Assembly: GCA_045652785.1 (NCBI GenBank)
Contig: JAZOLF010000054.1
Span: 1-18,498 of the forward strand
Length of the DNA: 18,498 nt
Source: Scatosoma sp045652785
Lineage (GTDB): Bacteria; Bacillota; Clostridia; Christensenellales; Borkfalkiaceae
Direction of reading: 5' to 3'
Part shown: piece by piece, positions 15,059 to 18,498 of the stretch
How positions within the stretch are numbered: position 1 is the stretch's first letter
Layout: the number at the start of each line of letters is the position of its first letter
Notes under the pieces: model-generated
The model's input: the letters and a program-made list of their open reading frames with translations, nothing else
Told to the model about the DNA's origin: nothing
Database searches by the model: none
Position numbers and translations under genes: made by a program

Positions 15059-15098
15059 GTGGTATTTTAAGAATACCACACTTGGAAATAAATGTCAA
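15059..15098 (-). promoter_or_regulatory. Sigma-A promoter of the riboswitch-ATPase-tcdA unit, with inverted repeat over the -10
   Basis: TTGACA (15098-15093) and TATTCT (15075-15070) are separated by exactly 17 nt on the minus strand. An inverted repeat with arms GTGGTATT (15079-15072) and AATACCAC (15066-15059) around a 5-nt centre covers the -10 and the start site, so a repressor could act here in addition to the riboswitch. Confidence 0.8.
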
Positions 15099-15147
15099 TG
15101 ATTTTGAAAAGTTTTAACGGAAAAATCACAAAAGCAGTATTGTATCG

Positions 15148-16434
15148 TCAAACCCCGTTTGATGGCCAAGTTCGATTTGCCATAAACCAATCCGTTTCTT
15201 TCAAAATCGTGTTATTGTTCGTACAATTCACCGAAACAACGCCGCCTAAGGACGAAACCACGATATTGCCGTTCATCGACCGATGCCCCGTCGTCTTGCC
15301 GTCCGAACCATTCACCGCCAGCGTCGTGACGAAAATTTGGTCGGTATAGGGGGCAACGTTGTTGATAAAGGTTTGCGTCGGAAACTTGTTGGCGTTCTCG
15401 TTTGTATATTCACTACTGCCTGCGCAACAACAAACGCACACAATTTCGGGCTGAATCACACGCATCAATTCTGACGAACTGGAAGTTTTACTGCCGTGGT
15501 GTCCCGCTTTGTAGAGTTTCATCTTCGGTAAGTTGTTGTTTTCTACCAACGATTTTTCGCCCGATTCTTCCAAGTCCCCCGTGAACAAGTAGTGATTGTC
15601 GTTTTCGGAGAACATCACGCACACCGAGTAGTTGTTTTCATCGCTGCTCGTTTCGTAGTACTTTTGGTACAAAACGGTCATCGTAATGCCGTTGGCGATT
15701 TCCAAAGTACGCGGCATACCGTCCACACCATTCCACCATTCCAACGCGGTATAATGTTTCGTCCCTTCGTTTGCAACCAAATTATCCCGCAAGTTAACAT
15801 AATTCTTCGAAACGTTCGACGTCGTTTTCTTGCGCGGGAAGTCAATAATCGTGCCAACGTCGTAGTATTCAAGCACCCCGGGAATGTCACTTGTACCGAC
15901 AAAGCCCGCAATGTGATCTTCGTGCGCGTGGGTAGCGATTACGTATTCGAGTTTCCCATCTTCGCAATATTGATCGACGTATCTTTCAATCGTCGCCGCC
16001 GAAGAATACACCGCGCCAGCGTCAATCAAAATATCAACGTCGCCTGCCTTAATGTACGTAGAGTCCCCCGTCGATTGCGTACCCAGTTCCAAGAAGTGGA
16101 TGCTCAAATTATCCGAAGTGCTAACGTCCCCGCCCGTACTATCGTCAGGCGTGCTATCATCGGGAGTACTATCGTCAGGCGTGCTGTCAGGCGTGCTGTC
16201 GCTGGGCGTGCTATCAGGCGTGCTGTCGCCAGGCGTACTATCAGGCGTGCTGTCGTCGGGCGTGCTATCATCAGGGGTACTATCGCTGGGCGTACTGCCA
16301 TTCGGGGTACTGCTTTGCGTTGCCGACTGGAACGCATCGCTAATACCGTCTAAAATAGCGTCACAGCCCGTTGCGGAAAACACCATAGACAGCGCCAAGC
16401 ATATCCCCGCTAATTTTTTCCAAGTTTTTTTCAT
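15148..16434 (-). CDS. Metallo-beta-lactamase-fold lipoprotein, ComEC-MBL-like, with Ser-Thr-Pro-Asp linker
   Basis: A 428-residue predicted extracellular lipoprotein. MKKTWKKLAGICLALSMVFSATGC is a lipoprotein signal with Cys24 as anchor (written here as one motif; the lipobox is SATGC). Residues 42-103 are an STPDD-type repeat linker. From about 108 (LSIHFLELGTQSTGDSTYIKA) it has the metal-dependent hydrolase fold of the ComEC C-terminal domain: metal motif THAHEDH (168-174), FTGD (284-287) and KAGHHGSKTSSS (309-320). The usual following YGHP motif is absent; instead there is a cysteine-rich VCVCCCAG (332-339). ATG 16434 is chosen for its signal peptide and the AGGA upstream. Family members of this type are thought to hydrolyse phosphodiesters or DNA outside the cell, but the substrate here is unknown. 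It lies downstream of the split PFL, behind a terminator. Confidence 0.88.
   Translation of the reverse strand: MKKTWKKLAGICLALSMVFSATGCDAILDGISDAFQSATQSSTPNGSTPSDSTPDDSTPDDSTPDSTPGDSTPDSTPSDSTPDSTPDDSTPDDSTPDDSTGGDVSTSDNLSIHFLELGTQSTGDSTYIKAGDVDILIDAGAVYSSAATIERYVDQYCEDGKLEYVIATHAHEDHIAGFVGTSDIPGVLEYYDVGTIIDFPRKKTTSNVSKNYVNLRDNLVANEGTKHYTALEWWNGVDGMPRTLEIANGITMTVLYQKYYETSSDENNYSVCVMFSENDNHYLFTGDLEESGEKSLVENNNLPKMKLYKAGHHGSKTSSSSELMRVIQPEIVCVCCCAGSSEYTNENANKFPTQTFINNVAPYTDQIFVTTLAVNGSDGKTTGHRSMNGNIVVSSLGGVVSVNCTNNNTILKETDWFMANRTWPSNGV
16126..16311 (-). repeat. Coding tandem repeat: STPDD-type linker
   Basis: About 62 residues made of units STPNG, STPSD, STPDD, STPD, STPGD and STGGD, encoded by degenerate 12- or 15-nt units. 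This is an acidic, proline-rich spacer of the kind that lifts an anchored catalytic domain through the cell wall. Unit number may vary between strains by slippage. Confidence 0.9.
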
Positions 16435-16451
16435 ATTATCCTGTCCTATTT

Positions 16452-16484
16452 TTGAAAAAGCCGTTGCGGTTGTTCGCAACGGCC
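16452..16484 (-). terminator. Intrinsic terminator after the glycyl radical subunit gene
   Basis: On the minus strand GCCGTTGCG (16483-16475) and CGCAACGGC (16468-16460) form a 9-bp perfect stem with a 6-nt loop, followed by TTTTT (16459-16455). It begins 11 nt after the stop of the small PFL gene. It leaves only about 20 nt before the next ATG, so the downstream lipoprotein gene must rely on read-through or a promoter inside the PFL gene. Confidence 0.9.
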
Positions 16485-16494
16485 TTTCTTTACG

Positions 16495-16728
16495 TTACAT
16501 AGATTCGTGAATCGTTCTGGAGATTACGTCATCCTGTTGTTCCTTCGTCAATTTGATGAAGTTAACAGCATAGCCCGACACACGAATGGTGAGTTGGGGA
16601 TATTTTTCAGGATGCGCTTGCGCGTCCAAAAGGGTTTCACGGCTGAATACGTTTACGTTCAAGTGGTGGCCACCTTCGCCAACGTAACCGTCCAACATAC
16701 TAACAAGATTGTCAACTCTGCTCGACAT
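16495..16728 (-). CDS. Stand-alone glycyl radical domain subunit of split pyruvate formate-lyase (GrcA-like)
   Basis: A 77-residue protein equal to the last part of pyruvate formate-lyase. It reads SRVDNLVSMLDGYVGEGGHHLN, then EKYPQLTIRVSGYAVNF, where Gly52 in RVSGYAV is the expected radical glycine (Gly734 in E. coli PflB), and ends TKEQQDDVISRTIHESM. Unlike E. coli YfiD/GrcA (127 residues) it has no N-terminal extension. The large PFL chain upstream lacks this domain, so this protein should be an essential subunit rather than a repair part. It has its own ATG 16728 and AAGGAG (16742-16737), 8 nt apart, and no good promoter of its own, so it should be cotranslated from the PFL message. PFL-activating enzyme would have to make the radical on this chain. 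A terminator follows directly. Confidence 0.93.
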   Translation of the reverse strand: MSSRVDNLVSMLDGYVGEGGHHLNVNVFSRETLLDAQAHPEKYPQLTIRVSGYAVNFIKLTKEQQDDVISRTIHESM

Positions 16729-16786
16729 AATTGTTTCTCCTTATAATTTTATTTTTGTTGGGACACAGCGCGCGATATGTGCGCCT

Positions 16787-16841
16787 GCCCGATTTTTGGG
16801 GCTTTGGCGGCGGTCGAGAATGCTCGGCGCGCTCGCCAAAG
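16787..16841 (-). other. Structured GC-rich spacer between the two PFL genes
   Basis: In the 127-nt gap the minus strand forms CTTTGGCG/CGCCAAAG (16841-16834 with 16809-16802), with an inner CGAG-CATT-CTCG stem-loop, then GCCC/GGGC (16802-16799 with 16790-16787). No T-run follows, so neither is a classical terminator. They could set mRNA processing, stability or the ratio of the two subunits. Confidence 0.6.
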
Positions 16842-16855
16842 GGTAAATCTACCGA

Positions 16856-18498
16856 TTAGTCATCCTTACCAAGGGATGCAGGCGTGATCGAGAAGGTGTT
16901 GGAAATACCGTCTCTGGAATATTCGTAAGGCAACTTCGCAACGGATGCAAGGGATGCAACAGCGCCGTTGGAGTCTCTACCGTGCATGGGGTTCGCACCA
17001 GGTGCAAGAGGCGTACCGCCACGTCTGCCGTCAGGGGTATTACCCGTCTTCTTGCCATATACAACGTTGGACGTGATCGTCAAAATAGACGTTGTAGGTA
17101 CGGAATCACGATAGGTGAACTTGCTCTTAACAAAGGTCATAAACGTCTTCAAAAGCCATACAGCGAGTTCATCTGCTCTATCATCGTCGTTACCGTATTT
17201 AGGGAAGTCACCTTCGATACGGAAGTCAACTACGATACCATCTTCGTTACGGATGGGATATACTTTCGCATACTTGATAGCGGACAAGGAGTCAGCCGCG
17301 CAGGAAAGACCTGCGATACCCGTTGCGAAGAAACGACGAACGTTCGTGTCGTGCAATGCCATTTCCAAAGATTCGTAGCAGTACTTGTCGTGCATATAGT
17401 GAATCAAGTTCAAGGTGTTCACGTACAAGTCAGCAAGCCACTTCATCATTTGGGTAAACTTGGATTTTACTTCTTCGAAGTCCAAAGGACCGTCGCCATA
17501 GATGGGCAAGTATTCGGGGGAAACCTGCATAGGCTTGCCCGTCACCTTATCCTTCATCATTTCGTCCTTACCGCCGTTGATTGCGTACAACAAGCACTTC
17601 GCAAGGTTTGCACGAGCGCCGAAGAATTGCATATCCTTACCAACTTTCATACAACTTACGCAGCAAGCGATACAGTAGTCGTCACCCATTTCAGGACGCA
17701 TAAGGTCGTCGGATTCGTATTGAATGGACGAAGTACGGATGGAAATTTCCGCGCAGTATCTCTTGAAGTTGATAGGCAAGTTCTTCGACCAAAGCACCGT
17801 AAGGTTAGGTTCGGGTGCAGGGCCCAAGTTGTCAAGGGTGTGGAGTACACGGAACGCCGTCTTGGTGACAAGCGATCTACCATCTACGCCCATACCGCCG
17901 ATAACTTCGGTAACCCAAGTAGGGTCGCCCGAGAAGAGTTCGTTGTATTCCTTCGTTCTCATGAACTTCACGATACGAAGTTTCATGATGAAATGGTCAA
18001 TGAATTCTTGTGCTTCGGATTCGGTGATCAAGCCCTTATCAAGGTCACGCTTGATGAAAATATCCAAGAACGTGGTGTTTCTACCGATGGACATTGCCGC
18101 ACCGTTTTGATCCTTAACCGCTGCAAGATAACCAAAGTACAATGCTTGGATTGCTTGTTGAGCCGTTTCAGCGGGCTTGGAGATGTCGCAACCATAAATT
18201 TGAGCCATCGCCTTCAACGCCTTCAACGCTTTGATTTGTTCAGCAAGTTCTTCTCTGTCGCGAATTCTGTCGGGGATCATGTCGCCGTTGATCGCCGCCT
18301 TGTCGCGTTCCTTCATCTTGATAAGATAGTCAACACCGTAAAGCGCAACACGTCTGTAATCGCCTACGATACGGCCACGGCCATAAGCGTCGGGCAAACC
18401 AGTCAAGATGTGCGCGGAACGAGCCGCTCTCATTTCAGGGGTGTAAGCATCTAACACACCTTCGGTGTGAGGTTTACGATATTTCGTGAAGGTTTCTG
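16856..18498 (-). CDS. pflB: Pyruvate formate-lyase large chain lacking the glycyl radical domain (5' end outside window)
   Basis: Formate acetyltransferase, which cleaves pyruvate with CoA to acetyl-CoA and formate under anaerobic conditions. The frame is open to the window edge and begins in ETFTKYRKPHTEGVLDAYTPEMRAAR, deep inside the usual N-terminal region (written in two known blocks: ETFTKYRKPHTEG and VLDAYTPEMRAAR). It contains ITGLPDAYGRGRI-like LPDAYGRGRIVGDYRR, the catalytic cysteine pair in IACCVSCM (codons at 17660-17665), MQFFGARANLAK, and NTPDGRRGGTPLAPGANPMHG. It stops with TAA directly after SITPASLGKDD. In E. coli PflB the chain continues from GKDD into about 80 more residues with the radical Gly734; here those residues are the separate gene at 16495-16728. 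Both halves are intact and nothing is lost at the joint. No activase gene is visible in the window. Confidence 0.95.
   Translation of the reverse strand, partial: ETFTKYRKPHTEGVLDAYTPEMRAARSAHILTGLPDAYGRGRIVGDYRRVALYGVDYLIKMKERDKAAINGDMIPDRIRDREELAEQIKALKALKAMAQIYGCDISKPAETAQQAIQALYFGYLAAVKDQNGAAMSIGRNTTFLDIFIKRDLDKGLITESEAQEFIDHFIMKLRIVKFMRTKEYNELFSGDPTWVTEVIGGMGVDGRSLVTKTAFRVLHTLDNLGPAPEPNLTVLWSKNLPINFKRYCAEISIRTSSIQYESDDLMRPEMGDDYCIACCVSCMKVGKDMQFFGARANLAKCLLYAINGGKDEMMKDKVTGKPMQVSPEYLPIYGDGPLDFEEVKSKFTQMMKWLADLYVNTLNLIHYMHDKYCYESLEMALHDTNVRRFFATGIAGLSCAADSLSAIKYAKVYPIRNEDGIVVDFRIEGDFPKYGNDDDRADELAVWLLKTFMTFVKSKFTYRDSVPTTSILTITSNVVYGKKTGNTPDGRRGGTPLAPGANPMHGRDSNGAVASLASVAKLPYEYSRDGISNTFSITPASLGKDD

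Noticed and set aside
14885..15079. 65-residue N-terminal extension of the P-type ATPase
   Set aside because: The extension translates the yybP-ykoY aptamer and terminator. The AAAGGAG before ATG 14884 and the family N-terminus fix the start there.
16126..16311. Possible CRISPR-like or non-coding tandem repeat
   Set aside because: Units are 12-15 nt without spacers, keep the reading frame and encode an STPDD linker inside the lipoprotein gene.
16726..16858. Programmed bypassing or frameshift that would join the two PFL frames
   Set aside because: A clear AAGGAG and ATG serve the small gene, no matched take-off and landing codons keep the conserved residues, and the joint loses nothing if the chains are separate.
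16982..18454. Long plus-strand open frame (490 codons)
   Set aside because: It is antisense to the highly conserved PFL large chain, and the lack of stops follows from that gene's codon bias.

Overview
The window looks like chromosome from a Gram-positive anaerobe of the Clostridia type. The evidence is the pyruvate formate-lyase, near-consensus sigma-A promoters, AAGGAG-type ribosome binding sites, lipoprotein signal peptides on the extracellular proteins, an Opp-type operon in Firmicute style, and a yybP-ykoY riboswitch on a cation ATPase. The lineage (perhaps Christensenellales-like) is a guess. All complete genes in the window end in TAA (11) or TGA (3). No RNA genes other than the riboswitch, and no insertion sequences, CRISPR arrays or phage genes, were seen. 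There is no gene-free stretch longer than 300 bases.

Layout. Positions 1-542 (-) hold the start of galE, cut by the window edge. Positions 603-1871 (-) encode a CNNM/CorC-type CBS membrane protein with its own consensus promoter. Positions 2035-8936 (-) are one compact oligopeptide-type ABC operon, oppA-oppB-oppC-oppD-oppF, ending in a small DUF3899-like membrane protein. The oppD gene carries an in-frame TAG at codon 28. Positions 9062-11523 (+) form the divergent methionine block: metY (O-acetylhomoserine sulfhydrylase) and metA (homoserine O-acetyltransferase by its Glu111), separated by a run of ten helically phased A-tracts and closed by a bidirectional terminator. Positions 11531-15098 (-) hold a tcdA-like gene behind a SERCA-like P-type ATPase, which is controlled by a Mn2+-sensing yybP-ykoY riboswitch with a visible terminator. 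Positions 15148-16434 (-) encode a metallo-beta-lactamase-fold lipoprotein with a Ser-Thr-Pro-Asp linker. Positions 16495-18498 (-) encode a pyruvate formate-lyase split into two genes. The large chain stops just before the glycyl radical domain, and that domain is a separate 77-residue protein encoded 127 nt downstream after a structured spacer.

How they fit together. MetA makes O-acetylhomoserine and MetY converts it with sulfide to homocysteine. The Opp system would import peptides. The riboswitch-ATPase pair would export Mn2+ (or Ca2+/Mn2+). The two PFL chains should assemble into one glycyl radical enzyme for anaerobic pyruvate cleavage. The split PFL is the most unusual finding, followed by the interrupted oppD and the curved-DNA spacer between metY and metA.
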